This document shows, in pieces, positions 17,861-27,919 of a stretch of 64,000 bases of DNA. The notes below the pieces were generated by a model that did no database searches, was not told where the DNA came from, and worked only from the letters and a program-made list of their open reading frames with translations. The translations under genes were made by a program, and so were the position numbers. Position 1 is the first letter of the stretch. Every line of letters starts with the position of its first letter. The DNA comes from JASHVB01 sp963762885 (lineage in GTDB: Bacteria; Pseudomonadota; Alphaproteobacteria; Acetobacterales; Acetobacteraceae), in contig CAVXNH010000083.1 of assembly GCA_963762885.1 (NCBI GenBank), positions 1-64,000 on the forward strand, in the 5' to 3' direction.

Positions 17861-18504
17861 CTGTTAAACCACTGAAATAGCGAACAAATCACTCGGCGCC
17901 GCGCCCGATGATTTACCGATGGGCGCGTTCCCAACAGGACATCTCGTCCCGGAAACCCTGGGCCGGCTCAGCAATACTGCTGGCCTCCCCACGCTGACGG
18001 AGTTCGGGCTAACTGTCGCTAGCTCGTCAACATGTCCGGTTCATGTAGCTCGTGATCTGTCCGCTTCGTTCTCGATCCGTGCCGCGACACGTTTGGCGCG
18101 GAACGCCGGGATGGAAGCGTGTCATCCGGCGTGGTCTCGCAGGCTGCAGGGCGATCTGCCCCCGATGGCGCGGATCACGCCAGCCCGGTTGGTGCGGCGC
18201 CTGGGGCACAGCGGCTTGTCAGGGCGGCAGAGGCGCAATTGCAGGATCTCCGGTAGTCCGAAGCGAGGCACGCTGGTGAGATCGCCCGATCCATGTCCTG
18301 AAAGCGCTTACACCAGTCCAAAAAACGCGGCTGCGCTGTGATTGCGAGACGTGAGGCGACGAAGTAAGGGTAGACGACCCTCGACGATTCCAGCCAGTGT
18401 GCATTGCCCTAGATGGGATCGGGCGCGGCAGCCTGCGGCGCTCCACCGGCTGGAGGCTCTCGAACTCGGCGCGATATCCTGGCTTCACCTTATAGTGGCG
18501 ATCG
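17861..18504. other. Intergenic region, no supported gene
   Basis: Begins with the remainder of the sequence beyond the second tRNA scar and ends at the regulator start. Frames on both strands give Arg/Ser/Pro-rich translations without any family feature. The last 20 bases before the ATG resemble those upstream of the second regulator at 21676 (ATGGCGATC-like), so this short part belongs to the duplicated gene. Confidence 0.5.
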
Positions 18505-21378
18505 ATGAGTCCCACGCCGAACATACCGGAGAGTATCGCGTTCGGTCGTTTCCGGCTGTTGCCGCACCGACGTGAGCTGCTCGCCGACGACGAGCCGATA
18601 AAGCTCGGCGGCCGTGCGTTCGACTTGCTCTTGGCGTTGATCGAAACGCCAGGCGCAGTCGTCAGCAAGGACGATCTCACGGCGCGCGTCTGGCCGGACC
18701 GGACCGTCTCAGAGAACAACCTGCAAATCCAGATTTTCGCGTTGCGCCAGGCGTTGGGGTCGGAACGCGACCTGATCCGTACCGTTGCCGGACGGGGTTA
18801 TCAGTTCACCGGAGAGATCCACATCGTTTCCCCCGGCGCCGGGGAGCGTTTCACCGCCGCATCGCCGCTGGAATTGGACGACGCCTACGAGACGCCGACA
18901 AACCTGCCGCAGCCGGTTTCCGAGCTGATCGGCCGCGACGCTGAGCTGGCCCAGGTCTCCAACCTGGTTCGCCGCGGCCGGCTGGTCACCCTGGCCGGCG
19001 CCGGGGGGATTGGTAAGACACGGCTCGCCCTCGCGGTTGCCCGTCAGCTCCTGCCGAAATTTCCGGATGGTGTGTGGCTTGTCGAATTATCGCCGCTGTC
19101 CGATCCGAGCCTGGTTCCTGCGACCGTCGCCGCAGCGGCCGGGCTCGAACTCGGCGGCGAGCTTTCGGCGCAACGTGTGGCGCAGGCGCTCGCATCGCGG
19201 CGCCTTTTGGTCGTGCTGGACACCTGCGAGCATGTGATCGACGCCGCGGCGGCGATGGCCGAGGCTGTGGTGCGGGCCGGATCGACGGTCCATATCATTG
19301 CGACCAGCCGCGAGCCGCTCCGGTCGGAGGGAGAGTACCTCTATCCGGTGCCGCCGCTCGCTGTCCCGCCCGCGGACGCGGCGGGCCTGTTGGACTATGG
19401 CGCGGTCAGGTTATTCGTGGAACGGGCACGGGCGGCAGAGCCGGACCTGGTCGCGGACCAGGACCGGGCAACGACGATCGCGAAGACCTGCCGGCGCCTC
19501 GACGGCATTCCGCTGGCGATCGAAATGGCGGCCGGGCGCGTCGCCGCGCTCGGCGTCGAAGAGATCGCCAGACGCCTCGACGATCGCTTTCGGCTACTGA
19601 CCGGTGGACGGCGCACGGCGCTGCCGCGGCACCAGACCCTGCGTGCGACGCTCGATTGGAGCCACGAGTTGCTGGCGGAACCCGAGCGGGTACTGCTCCG
19701 CCGCCTCGCGGTCTTCGCTGGTGCCTTCAGCCTGGAGGCGGCCGGCGCTGTCGCCGCCAGCGCCGAAACCGCGTGGCCGGATGTGTCTGACGGAATTTCC
19801 AGTCTGGTCGCGAAGTCGCTGGTCGTGGCCGAGATCGACGCCGCCATCCCGCGCTACCGCTTGCTGGATACAACCCGCGCTTACGCTTTGGAGAAGCTCA
19901 CCGAAAGCGGGGAAGCCGAACATACCGCACGACGCCACGCAGAATTCTATCGCGATCTGTTCGCTTCCATTGCGCCTGGCCTAAGGCTACGCCCGTCCGC
20001 TGAGGCGCTACGCCACTATGTCCGAGAGATCGACAATGTACGCGCGGCGCTCGACTGGTCCTTCTCTCCAGCCGGAGACGTGGCGATCGGCGTTGTCCTT
20101 ACGGCGGCGTACGCACCTGTGTGGCAACTTTTTGGGCTGATTGGCGAGTGCCGCGAGCGCACCGAGCATGCGTTGGACAAGCTCGCACCCGATTTGGAAC
20201 TGAGTGCGCCACTTCGAATGCAGCTATATTTGGAGCATGCGTTCGCGCTCCACATCACGATGGCGCCGATCGAAAGAACCAAGACGGTCTCGGCCATGGC
20301 CCTCGCCCTGGCCGAGGACCTGGGCGATTGGCATGCGGCGCTACGGATTCTCTATGTGCTGTGGGCCGTACACTTCGTCGGCGGCGACTGTCGGGCAGCG
20401 GTATCGACCGCGGAACGGTTTCTCGACGCCGCACGACGAACCGGCGAGCCGGCCGATCTGCTTGTCGGGGAGCGGCTCATGGGCAACGCGCTCCAATACG
20501 CCGGCAGGCCGCACGACGCCCAGCGCTGTTTTGAACGCATCCTCGAGGGCTATGTTGCGCCGGAGAGTCAGCGGCATACGGTTCTGTTCCAATATGATCA
20601 GCCTGTGCTGGCCCGCTCGATGCTGGCGAGGGTGCTGTGGCAGAGGGGGTTTGCGGATCAGGCTATCAGGCAAGCCCGCGCGAGCCTCGAAGCGGCGCGA
20701 CAGGACTACGAACTCTCGCTATGGGCGACCGTTCACCACGGGGTGTTTCCCGTCGAACTCGAGACCGGCAATTTAGATCGCGCAGAGCACGCGTTGACGA
20801 TGTTGAGCGAGCTGGCGGGACGCCTCGACGCTCCGCTATGGAAGACCCTTGGGCAGCTTCTTAAGGGTAGGTTGCTGGTCAGGCGCGGCGAGTTCACGGC
20901 GGCCCTGCCCCTCCTCCGCGCGGCGCTCGAAACCTGCGAAGAAACTGGATGGACGATAGGCCGCCCTGAATTCCTATGCGCGCTCAGCGAAGGGTTGGCC
21001 GGGGTTGGGCAACTGACCGAAAGCATCCGGGCGGTCGAGCAAGCGCTGGCTGTGGCGGACCGCGCCGGGGAACGCTGGTACGTCGCCGAGTTGCTTCGTT
21101 GCAAGGGCAAGTTGCTGTTGCTGCAAGACCAGCCCGGCGCCGCGGCAACGGCCGAGGATCACTTCCGGCAAGCGCTCGACTGCGCGCGCGAGCAAGGCGC
21201 CCTGTCCTGGGAACTGCGCGCCGCCACCAGCCTTGCGCGGTTGCTGCGCGATCAGGGCCGATCCGCCGATGGGGTGGCGCTGCTACAGCCAGTCTACGAC
21301 CGGTTCACCGAGGGATTCGACACGGCCGACCTTGAAGTGGCAAATTCGCTTCTGCGAGATCTCGGTTGTCCGGAATAA
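18505..21378 (+). CDS. Winged-helix / NB-ARC-like ATPase / TPR regulator, paralog 1
   Basis: A 957-residue three-part protein. Residues 1-105 are an OmpR/CadC-type winged helix (IAFGRFRLLPHRRELLADDE, then RTVAGRGYQFTGEI). A STAND/NB-ARC-like NTPase follows, with Walker A GAGGIGKTR near residue 167 and Walker B LLVVLDTCEH near residue 237. The sensor segment is HIIATSREPLR, and the end of the core has the family motif LPRHQTLRATLDWS. From about residue 560 the chain is made of TPR-like helical pairs. Such proteins are thought to bind a ligand or partner through the repeats and act on transcription; the target is unknown. A close paralog follows on the same strand. No phosphorylation domain is present. 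Confidence 0.85.
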   Translation: MSPTPNIPESIAFGRFRLLPHRRELLADDEPIKLGGRAFDLLLALIETPGAVVSKDDLTARVWPDRTVSENNLQIQIFALRQALGSERDLIRTVAGRGYQFTGEIHIVSPGAGERFTAASPLELDDAYETPTNLPQPVSELIGRDAELAQVSNLVRRGRLVTLAGAGGIGKTRLALAVARQLLPKFPDGVWLVELSPLSDPSLVPATVAAAAGLELGGELSAQRVAQALASRRLLVVLDTCEHVIDAAAAMAEAVVRAGSTVHIIATSREPLRSEGEYLYPVPPLAVPPADAAGLLDYGAVRLFVERARAAEPDLVADQDRATTIAKTCRRLDGIPLAIEMAAGRVAALGVEEIARRLDDRFRLLTGGRRTALPRHQTLRATLDWSHELLAEPERVLLRRLAVFAGAFSLEAAGAVAASAETAWPDVSDGISSLVAKSLVVAEIDAAIPRYRLLDTTRAYALEKLTESGEAEHTARRHAEFYRDLFASIAPGLRLRPSAEALRHYVREIDNVRAALDWSFSPAGDVAIGVVLTAAYAPVWQLFGLIGECRERTEHALDKLAPDLELSAPLRMQLYLEHAFALHITMAPIERTKTVSAMALALAEDLGDWHAALRILYVLWAVHFVGGDCRAAVSTAERFLDAARRTGEPADLLVGERLMGNALQYAGRPHDAQRCFERILEGYVAPESQRHTVLFQYDQPVLARSMLARVLWQRGFADQAIRQARASLEAARQDYELSLWATVHHGVFPVELETGNLDRAEHALTMLSELAGRLDAPLWKTLGQLLKGRLLVRRGEFTAALPLLRAALETCEETGWTIGRPEFLCALSEGLAGVGQLTESIRAVEQALAVADRAGERWYVAELLRCKGKLLLLQDQPGAAATAEDHFRQALDCAREQGALSWELRAATSLARLLRDQGRSADGVALLQPVYDRFTEGFDTADLEVANSLLRDLGCPE

Positions 21379-21476
21379 GTAGCGTTGGCCAAGTCGACCA
21401 GGCCGGTTCCCAAAAGGCGGTGGGACGCGGCGACTGCCGGCGTTCCGCCGCCTGGTGGCTCGTAAGAAACCAAGCC

Positions 21477-21563
21477 CTCCCCCTCCCCTTGAGGGAGGGG
21501 GTTGGGGGGAGGGGTTTGTGCCGCACGGGCCCCCTGCCCCCTCCCCCAACGGGAGGGGGAGGG
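21477..21563. repeat. GC-rich palindromic intergenic repeat
   Basis: Between the two regulator genes lie two back-to-back hairpins made of C5-6 and G5-6 runs (CCCTCCCCCTCCCC, then GAGGGAGGGGG; CCCCCTCCCCCAACGG, then GAGGGGGAGGG). The form is that of the palindromic repeats commonly scattered between genes of alphaproteobacteria. It could fold strongly in RNA and so separate the two transcripts, but no T run follows. Confidence 0.6.
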
Positions 21564-21675
21564 TCCTTATCTCGACGTCGTACGCAGTTTCATTCAAGGC
21601 GGGTCGGCAGCCGCCGGCCGGTGGCCAACTCGCAAGAGACTCAAGTGCCCTGAAATCCGCTGGCTATGGCGATCA

Positions 21676-24426
21676 ATGACTCTCACCCCCGCCACACCGG
21701 AAAGCATCGCGTTCGGCGGCTTCCGGCTATTGCCGCACCGTCGCAAGTTGCTCGCCGGCGACGAGGCGATCAAGCTCGGCGGGCGCGCGTTCGACTTGCT
21801 CCTGGCATTGATCGAAACGCCAGGAGCGATCGTCAGCAAAGACGATCTGGCGGCGCGCGTCTGGCCGGGCCGGGTAGTCTCGGAGAACAACCTGCAAGCG
21901 CAGATTTTAGCCTTGCGCAAGGCGTTCGGCGCAGAGCGCGACCTGATCCGCACCGTCGCCGGGCGCGGCTATCAGTTTACCGGCGCGATCGACGATGGCT
22001 CCGCGGGCGCGGACAAGCGTGTCGCCGCGGCATTGCCCGTGGCGGCGCGCGGCGCGGTCGTGGTGCCGACAAACCTGCCGCAGCCGGTTTCCGAACTGAT
22101 TGGCCGCGAAGCCGAGGTCGAGGAGGTCTCGAACCGGGTTCGTGCCGACCGGCTGGTCACCCTGGCCGGGGCCGGGGGCATCGGTAAGACACGGCTCGCC
22201 CTCGCGGCCGCCCGCCGGCTACTGCCGCTATTTCCCGATGGTGTGTGGCTTGTCGAATTATCGCCGCTGTCCGATTCGAGCTTGGTTCCTGCAACCGTCG
22301 CCGCAGCGGCCGGGCTCGAGCTCGGCGGCGGCGAGCTTTCGGCGCGGCGTGTGGCGCTGGCGCTCGCGACGCGGCGCCTGTTGCTGGTACTGGACACCTG
22401 CGAGCATGTGATCGATGCCGCGGCGACGATGGCCGAGGCTGTGCTGCGGGCCGGATCGGCGGCTCATATCATCGCTACCAGCCGCGAGCCGCTGCGGGCG
22501 GAGGGAGAGCAAGTCTTCCCGGTGCCGCCGCTGGCTGTGCCGGCCGAGGACGCGGGGGACCTGTTAGGCTATGGCGCCGTCCGATTATTCGTCGAGCGGG
22601 CACAAGCAGTTGAGACGGACGTAGCCCCAGACCGGCGTTGGGCGCTGACAATCGCTGGCATTTGCCGCCATCTTGACGGGATTCCGCTGGCGATCGAATT
22701 CGCCGCTGCGCGCGCCACCACGCTCGGAGCTCCGCAGGTTGCCAAGGGTCTGGAAGACCGGTTCGCGCTGCTGACCGGAGGACGCCGCACCGCATTGCCA
22801 CGGCATCAGACGCTGCGCGCGACGCTGGACTGGAGCTATGACCTGTTGCCCGAAGCAGAACGGCACATGCTGCGCCATTTGGCCATTTTCGCGGGCGGGT
22901 TCACATTGGAAGGGGCGGCGGCGGTCACCAGCGGCAACGGTGGCACGGTCGACACAATCGCCAATCTCGTCGCCAAATCACTCATCATATTCGAAGGGTC
23001 AGGATCGCTTAGTCGCTATCGAATGCTCGAGACGACCCGAGCGTATGCCATGGAGAAATTGAAGACCAACAACGAGTTCGCTGCGGCTTCGCGGCGCCAC
23101 GCCAAATATCATAGCGACCTGTTCGGCCAGGCGCGCGAAGACTGGGAGCGGCAACCCACGGCTGCTTGGTTGGCGGAATACGGCAACCGCCTCGATGACC
23201 TGCGCGCCACGCTCGATTGGGCGTTCTCATCCGGCGGCGACGCGACGCTGGGTATGGCGCTGACCGTCGACGCGGTGCCGCTTTGGATGCAGCGCTCCCT
23301 GATGGGTGAGTGCCGCCGGCGCGTCGAACAGGCGCTCTCCTACATCGAGGCCGAGACGAGCGAAAATGCGCGACTGCGCATGCGCCTCTGGACCGCGCTC
23401 AGCCTGTCGCGGATGTACGCCGGCAACTCGCTGGCCGAGATCGACGCGGCCTGGTCCGCCACGCTTGACCTTGCAGAACAAGTTGGCGACCCCGATTACC
23501 AACTGCGCGCGGTTTGGGGTCTGTTCGCCGGCAGTTTCAACCGCGGCAACTTCCGCGCAGCGTTGCAATTCGCGGAGCAATTCTGCCGAGTGGCGACCGA
23601 TGCGGCCGGCCGGCTGATCGGCGAACGCCTGGTCGGAACCGCCCTGCATATTTTGGGCGATCAGCAAAACGCTCGCCGTCACATCGAGCACATGCTCGCC
23701 GGCTACTCCGCACCGGTTACCAGCTCGCACATCATCCGCTTCCAAAACGACCAGGTGATCGCCGCGCGACGCGTTCTGGCCCCAATCCTGTGGTTGCAGG
23801 GGTATCCCGATCAGGCCATGCGCATGGTGCAGGATGCTGTCACCGATGCGCTCTCGCTCGACCACACGCTGACGTTGTGCAATTTGCTTGCACAGGCGGC
23901 TTGCCCGCTCGCTTTCCTGGCTGGCGATCTCTCCGCGGCGAAGCAATTCACGGCGCTGCTGGTCGAGCAGGCGACGCGACATTCGCTCGACGTGTGGAAT
24001 ACGTATGGCCGGTGCTTTACCGGCTTGCTGCTGACCAAGGAAAGCAATTTCGAGCCTGGCTTGAGCCGGATGCGCGATGCGGGCAACGACATGCGTCAGG
24101 CTGGATTCTTGCAATATTACACGCCGTATCTCGGTCTGTTGGCGGAAGCCTTGGCGGCTGCCGGACAAATCGCACCCGGCCTCGCCGCGATCGATGAAGC
24201 GATCGAGCGGGCCGGGAGTACCGAAGAGCGCTGGGGCATTGCCGAGTTGCTGCGCGTGAAGGGCGGGCTGCTGCTGTTGCAAGGCGGGCCCGGCGCCAGG
24301 GCAGCGGCCGAGGATCATTTCCGGCAAGCGCTTGACTGGGCACGCCGGCAAGGCGCCCTTTCTTGGGAGCTGCGCGCAGCCATGAGCATGGCGCGGTTGC
24401 TGTACCGATCAGGGCCGGTCCACTGA
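21676..24426 (+). CDS. Winged-helix / NB-ARC-like ATPase / TPR regulator, paralog 2, C-terminal frameshift
   Basis: Same architecture as its neighbour. The ATG at 21676 is chosen because MTLTPATPESIAFGGFRLL aligns with the start of paralog 1. The winged helix is at residues 1-105, Walker A GAGGIGKTR near residue 168, Walker B LLLVLDTCEH near residue 239 and TPR-like repeats after about residue 545. The NTPase region is nearly identical in DNA to paralog 1 over long stretches (for example around 22230-22275). The frame ends at 24426. One missing base near 24404 hides about 37 more codons that match the end of paralog 1 (VYDRFTEGFD), with the old stop at 24536-24538. Loss of the last repeat helices may or may not matter. 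Confidence 0.82.
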   Translation: MTLTPATPESIAFGGFRLLPHRRKLLAGDEAIKLGGRAFDLLLALIETPGAIVSKDDLAARVWPGRVVSENNLQAQILALRKAFGAERDLIRTVAGRGYQFTGAIDDGSAGADKRVAAALPVAARGAVVVPTNLPQPVSELIGREAEVEEVSNRVRADRLVTLAGAGGIGKTRLALAAARRLLPLFPDGVWLVELSPLSDSSLVPATVAAAAGLELGGGELSARRVALALATRRLLLVLDTCEHVIDAAATMAEAVLRAGSAAHIIATSREPLRAEGEQVFPVPPLAVPAEDAGDLLGYGAVRLFVERAQAVETDVAPDRRWALTIAGICRHLDGIPLAIEFAAARATTLGAPQVAKGLEDRFALLTGGRRTALPRHQTLRATLDWSYDLLPEAERHMLRHLAIFAGGFTLEGAAAVTSGNGGTVDTIANLVAKSLIIFEGSGSLSRYRMLETTRAYAMEKLKTNNEFAAASRRHAKYHSDLFGQAREDWERQPTAAWLAEYGNRLDDLRATLDWAFSSGGDATLGMALTVDAVPLWMQRSLMGECRRRVEQALSYIEAETSENARLRMRLWTALSLSRMYAGNSLAEIDAAWSATLDLAEQVGDPDYQLRAVWGLFAGSFNRGNFRAALQFAEQFCRVATDAAGRLIGERLVGTALHILGDQQNARRHIEHMLAGYSAPVTSSHIIRFQNDQVIAARRVLAPILWLQGYPDQAMRMVQDAVTDALSLDHTLTLCNLLAQAACPLAFLAGDLSAAKQFTALLVEQATRHSLDVWNTYGRCFTGLLLTKESNFEPGLSRMRDAGNDMRQAGFLQYYTPYLGLLAEALAAAGQIAPGLAAIDEAIERAGSTEERWGIAELLRVKGGLLLLQGGPGARAAAEDHFRQALDWARRQGALSWELRAAMSMARLLYRSGPVH

Positions 24427-24562
24427 TGGGGCGCCGCTGCTGCAGGCGGTTTACGACCGGTTCACCGAGGGCTTCGACAGCGCGGACCTTAAGGCGGCAA
24501 AAACGCTGTTGCATGATTTGCGCCCTGCGTCGCCATAGTGGCTGCGGCGCGGCGCACGTCGT

Positions 24563-24728
24563 CAAAACGTTTGACGTACGGCACCGGCCGTCCCCAACCG
24601 TCATGGCCGGGCCTGAGCCAACCGTCATGGCCGGGCTTGACCCGGCCATCTTTGCAGCACGGTGCCGCGATAGGTGGCCGAGCCAAGCCATGACGGTTGG
24701 GACGGTTCGTGCGAAGCCATCGAGAGTC
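24563..24728. repeat. Interspersed palindromic repeat, copy A
   Basis: A 166-bp non-coding unit rich in the block CCGTCATGGCCGG and its inverse. Its left flank (AAAACGTTTGACGTACGGCA) and right flank (GGTTCGTGCGAAGC, then TCGAGAGTC) recur in inverted order at 57816-57904. Compared with that copy it contains an internal tandem duplication of the core. It looks like a small non-autonomous or REP-type element. Confidence 0.65.
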
Positions 24729-24771
24729 CATCGTTCAGCGGCTTGGCATGAAATAGGCCGGTGCCTGCCTC

Positions 24772-25806
24772 TCAAATGGGCGCTGGCACGTAGGGAAAGG
24801 TCTTCGATGGTTTCGACGTAACCAACTCCTTGCCAATTCCCATACGCATGGGGGTGTTCGCCGCCAACGAGAACATGACATCCGGCGCATTATCCGTGAG
24901 CGAACGACCATTCCACGCCGCGAAGCCAAAAATCGCTGGCGTCCCGACTTCATATGGGAGGATGTTGGGAAAGAACCGGTGGGCCACCGTTTCACCATAG
25001 CCTCGTGGGTCTTCGGCGGTCCCATAAGCCGATACGACTGCCGCAATGGACCTGGCGACGACCGCGCCATAGGTTTCGAAGTCGTCAGCCGGTCGTCCGG
25101 CGTTGAGCCGATTGCCGAGGTCCTCGTTGTATTGCGTGAACAACGGATGGATCATCGGAAGTCCCACGCGGTTGATCGAGCGCCATCCTCCTGCATCGGT
25201 GGCAAGCGTAGCCAAGGCCCACCCGCCAACCCGACGCCGGGCGGTCGTCCCTGCCAGCAACTCGCCATCGGGTATTTCCAGCACGATCGAATAGACCGTA
25301 TGACCGGCAAACAGGTTTCTTGCTTTGGCCGGATCCCATCCCGACAGATCGACCACTGTGCCATCCTGGAAAGCATGCCCAACGGCGTGCAGCACGTCGG
25401 GCTCGATCCAGAACGGGTCACCGGCCCTACCAGCCCAGACGCGCAACCCAGACGCCGTGGTGACGGTTTCGTCGGTAATTCCCCGTGTGACCACGATGCC
25501 GGCCGCGTGCGGATCGACCGCTTCCACACCCGTGATCCGGCGTACGACGTAGCGTTGCCGCCCATCGGCATCACGTTCGTCGAAGGTGAGACGATAGGTG
25601 ACATCCTCGATCGCATCGCCGTCGAGGTCGATCTTGAACTCGTACATGCCCTCTGGATGATAGCCGGGCGCGGGAATTTTGCCGGCGATCGAGTGACAGA
25701 CGTTGATCACGAATACCGTGCCCGTCTCGCCACGAAACACAAAGAGGTCCGTTATGTCGAGACGGATGTCCTGTCGCGCGATCGGCGAGTCAAGATGGTG
25801 CGCCAT
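24772..25806 (-). CDS. DUF4331 family protein
   Basis: A 344-residue protein of the DUF4331 family, function unknown. It begins MAHHLDSPIARQDIRLDITD, the usual family start, and contains the characteristic acid-rich segment YEFKIDLDGDAIEDVTYRLTF and the end block APDVMFSLAANTPM. No signal peptide is visible. It is read from an ATG at 25806, 55 bases after the stop of the hydrolase gene, which lies upstream on the same strand, so they may be co-transcribed. Confidence 0.8.
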   Translation of the reverse strand: MAHHLDSPIARQDIRLDITDLFVFRGETGTVFVINVCHSIAGKIPAPGYHPEGMYEFKIDLDGDAIEDVTYRLTFDERDADGRQRYVVRRITGVEAVDPHAAGIVVTRGITDETVTTASGLRVWAGRAGDPFWIEPDVLHAVGHAFQDGTVVDLSGWDPAKARNLFAGHTVYSIVLEIPDGELLAGTTARRRVGGWALATLATDAGGWRSINRVGLPMIHPLFTQYNEDLGNRLNAGRPADDFETYGAVVARSIAAVVSAYGTAEDPRGYGETVAHRFFPNILPYEVGTPAIFGFAAWNGRSLTDNAPDVMFSLAANTPMRMGIGKELVTSKPSKTFPYVPAPI

Positions 25807-25860
25807 AGTGTTCTCGCTTTGTGATTGCTGAACGGAAACCGAAGCAAGCCCGGATGAGTC

Positions 25861-26682
25861 TCACGCCTTGGCGAACGCCAGGAGGTCGGCATTGAGCTGA
25901 TCCTGGCAGGTCAGCGGCAAACCGTGCGGCGCGCCCGGATAGATTTTCAGCGTCGCCTTAGGCGCGATCTCCACAGACCGCTTGCCGGAAGCGTCGATGG
26001 GGACGATCTGGTCGTCATCGCCCTGGACGATCAAAGTTGGGATCGTCATCCGCTTCAGATCCTCAGTATAGTCAACTTCCGAAAACTCATGGATGCAATC
26101 ATACTGGCCCTTGATGCCGCCGAGCATCCCCATCGCCCAGAAGCTCTCGCGGATACCTTCGGACGCCTTCGCGCCGGGCCGATTGTAGCCAAAGAACGGC
26201 AACGACAGATCCTTGTAGAACTGTGCACGGTTTTCCAGCACGCCCTTGCGAATTCCGTCGAATACGTCAATCGGCGTTCCGTGCGGGTTCGACTTTGTCT
26301 TGAGCATGAGCGGCGGCACGGAGCTGACGAGAACGGCTTTTGCGATGCGGGCCGTGCCGTATTTGCCAATGTAATGCGCCACCTCGCCACCGCCGGTCGA
26401 ATGACCCACCAGCACCGCGTCTTTCAATTCGAGAACGTTGAGCAATTCGGCATAGTCATCCACGTACTGCTCCATCGTATTGTTGTCCCAGGTCTGGTCC
26501 GACCGCCCGTGGCTGCGCCGATCATGCGCAATCACGCGAAAGCCATGCATGCCAAGAAACTGCATCTGGCCATCCCAGGCATCGCCGTCGAGCGGCCAGC
26601 CATGGGAAAACACGATCGGACGTCCCTTGCCCCAATCCTTATAGAAGAGCTTCGTACCATCCTTGGTGGTCAGGTAGGCCAT
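25861..26682 (-). CDS. Alpha/beta hydrolase, non-haem chloroperoxidase type
   Basis: A 273-residue alpha/beta hydrolase. The nucleophile elbow is GHSTGGGE (Ser near residue 95), the acid is in the strand end QGDDDQIVPIDAS and the His is in GAPHGLPLT near residue 257. The N-terminal oxyanion motif is SHGWPLDGDAW. This set is typical of cofactor-free haloperoxidase/esterase proteins acting in the cytoplasm on small esters or peracids. The physiological substrate cannot be told. It lies in line with the AraC-type regulator upstream. Confidence 0.88.
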   Translation of the reverse strand: MAYLTTKDGTKLFYKDWGKGRPIVFSHGWPLDGDAWDGQMQFLGMHGFRVIAHDRRSHGRSDQTWDNNTMEQYVDDYAELLNVLELKDAVLVGHSTGGGEVAHYIGKYGTARIAKAVLVSSVPPLMLKTKSNPHGTPIDVFDGIRKGVLENRAQFYKDLSLPFFGYNRPGAKASEGIRESFWAMGMLGGIKGQYDCIHEFSEVDYTEDLKRMTIPTLIVQGDDDQIVPIDASGKRSVEIAPKATLKIYPGAPHGLPLTCQDQLNADLLAFAKA

Positions 26683-26935
26683 TGCTATTCTCCATGGCTG
26701 CGGTAGCGCTCGTCGTGTCTCTTAGTCGAGTTCCTCCGCCGGATATTCCAGGAACGCGGTAACACATTGAGGGATCGCACGACGTCGTAGGAACGAGCGC
26801 GCAAACGACATCTGTTCAGATCAACCAGTTATCAGACACCAAGGTGATCAAAACGGTCTTTACAATGCAGCCCACTGCGTTCTGATCGCACGTTTGGCCT
26901 GACGCAAACATTGCTCTCGCATTCGTTGGCTTTGG

Positions 26936-27919
26936 CTACGCCGTAGCCACCCGCGTTGCTGACCTGACGGGCAACACCGAGGTACGCGCACGTTGCCGCC
27001 AGCTTCCTGGAGTTTCCCCTGCGAAGCGCGTGAATACCGCGGTGAAATGCGACTGGCTCTTGAACCCGACTTCAAATGCAATCTCGACCAAAGGCAACCC
27101 GGACGTCGACAGCAATGTCTGTGCATGCTCTGTGCGTCGCCGAAGCAGGTATTCATGCGGCCGCATCCCGGTCGCCGCGCGGAACTGCGCCGCAAAGTGC
27201 ATACGTGACAGGCCGGTGGCAGCCGCCATTTCCGACAGTCCGATGGAATTGCCCAGGTGCGCCTCGACATACTCCAGCGCGCGCTTCAGGCGCCATTTCG
27301 GCAGGCTGCTGGCGCCATGGCCGCCGGATAACGCCTCCTTGTCGAGACACCTGCCAAGGACTCTGGCTATGATCGCCAGCGCGATACCTTCGGCATAGTT
27401 GTATCCAAACGGCCCACTCAGATCCTCGCTCCGGACGAATGCATGGGCGAGTTGGTCAACGACCGTATCCGAACGCGCGGGTGCATTGGACAATACATAA
27501 TTGTCATTGCCGGGCCGCTTGTGACCCGTCTCGATGTATTTGGCGACGATCGCGTTCGGCACGTGCAGATGTAACTCGTCGTAGGCACTGTGGAAGATCG
27601 CCCGCAGCGTCTGTGCCGGCTGGTTTATTGTGACCGCGCCCGACATCATCCGCCCGTCGTGTACCAACCGCCGCGCGGAGAACATGGTGAGCGTCGCGGT
27701 TTTCAGGGCGATCGCGACAACATGGTAATCGCCGTCAACCTCCGAGGTCACGTCCTGGGGCTGCAGCGGCAAGCCGGACCACCGTGAGGCAACTATGCCG
27801 GAGCCAGCATCCCGACCGACCCAAGCAGGCGGTCGCTCCAGCCAACGCTGCTCCTCGTGGATGAAGTGTGACGCCAACGGCTGGGCGACGACTAGGCGGT
27901 TCGCTGATTCGATGTTCAT
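26936..27919 (-). CDS. AraC family transcriptional regulator
   Basis: A 327-residue regulator. The C-terminal hundred residues carry two helix-turn-helix units, GLSEMAAATGLSRMHFAAQF and LPLVEIAFEVGFKSQSHFTA, followed by the family end FAGETPGSWR. The N-terminal 200 residues are a cupin-like sensor region without a known ligand. Upstream of, and on the same strand as, the hydrolase and DUF4331 genes, it may control them; the 253-base gap before the hydrolase leaves room for a promoter. Confidence 0.87.
   Translation of the reverse strand: MNIESANRLVVAQPLASHFIHEEQRWLERPPAWVGRDAGSGIVASRWSGLPLQPQDVTSEVDGDYHVVAIALKTATLTMFSARRLVHDGRMMSGAVTINQPAQTLRAIFHSAYDELHLHVPNAIVAKYIETGHKRPGNDNYVLSNAPARSDTVVDQLAHAFVRSEDLSGPFGYNYAEGIALAIIARVLGRCLDKEALSGGHGASSLPKWRLKRALEYVEAHLGNSIGLSEMAAATGLSRMHFAAQFRAATGMRPHEYLLRRRTEHAQTLLSTSGLPLVEIAFEVGFKSQSHFTAVFTRFAGETPGSWRQRARTSVLPVRSATRVATA

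Noticed and set aside
21477..21563. CRISPR-like repeats in the C/G-run region
   Set aside because: Only two hairpins with no regular spacers and no cas genes. No CRISPR array was seen anywhere in the window.
18505..24426. The two winged-helix/NTPase/TPR proteins as Avs-type antiphage sensors
   Set aside because: They carry an OmpR-type DNA-binding domain and no nuclease, protease or membrane effector, the layout of ordinary transcription regulators. Defence is not supported by the sequence.
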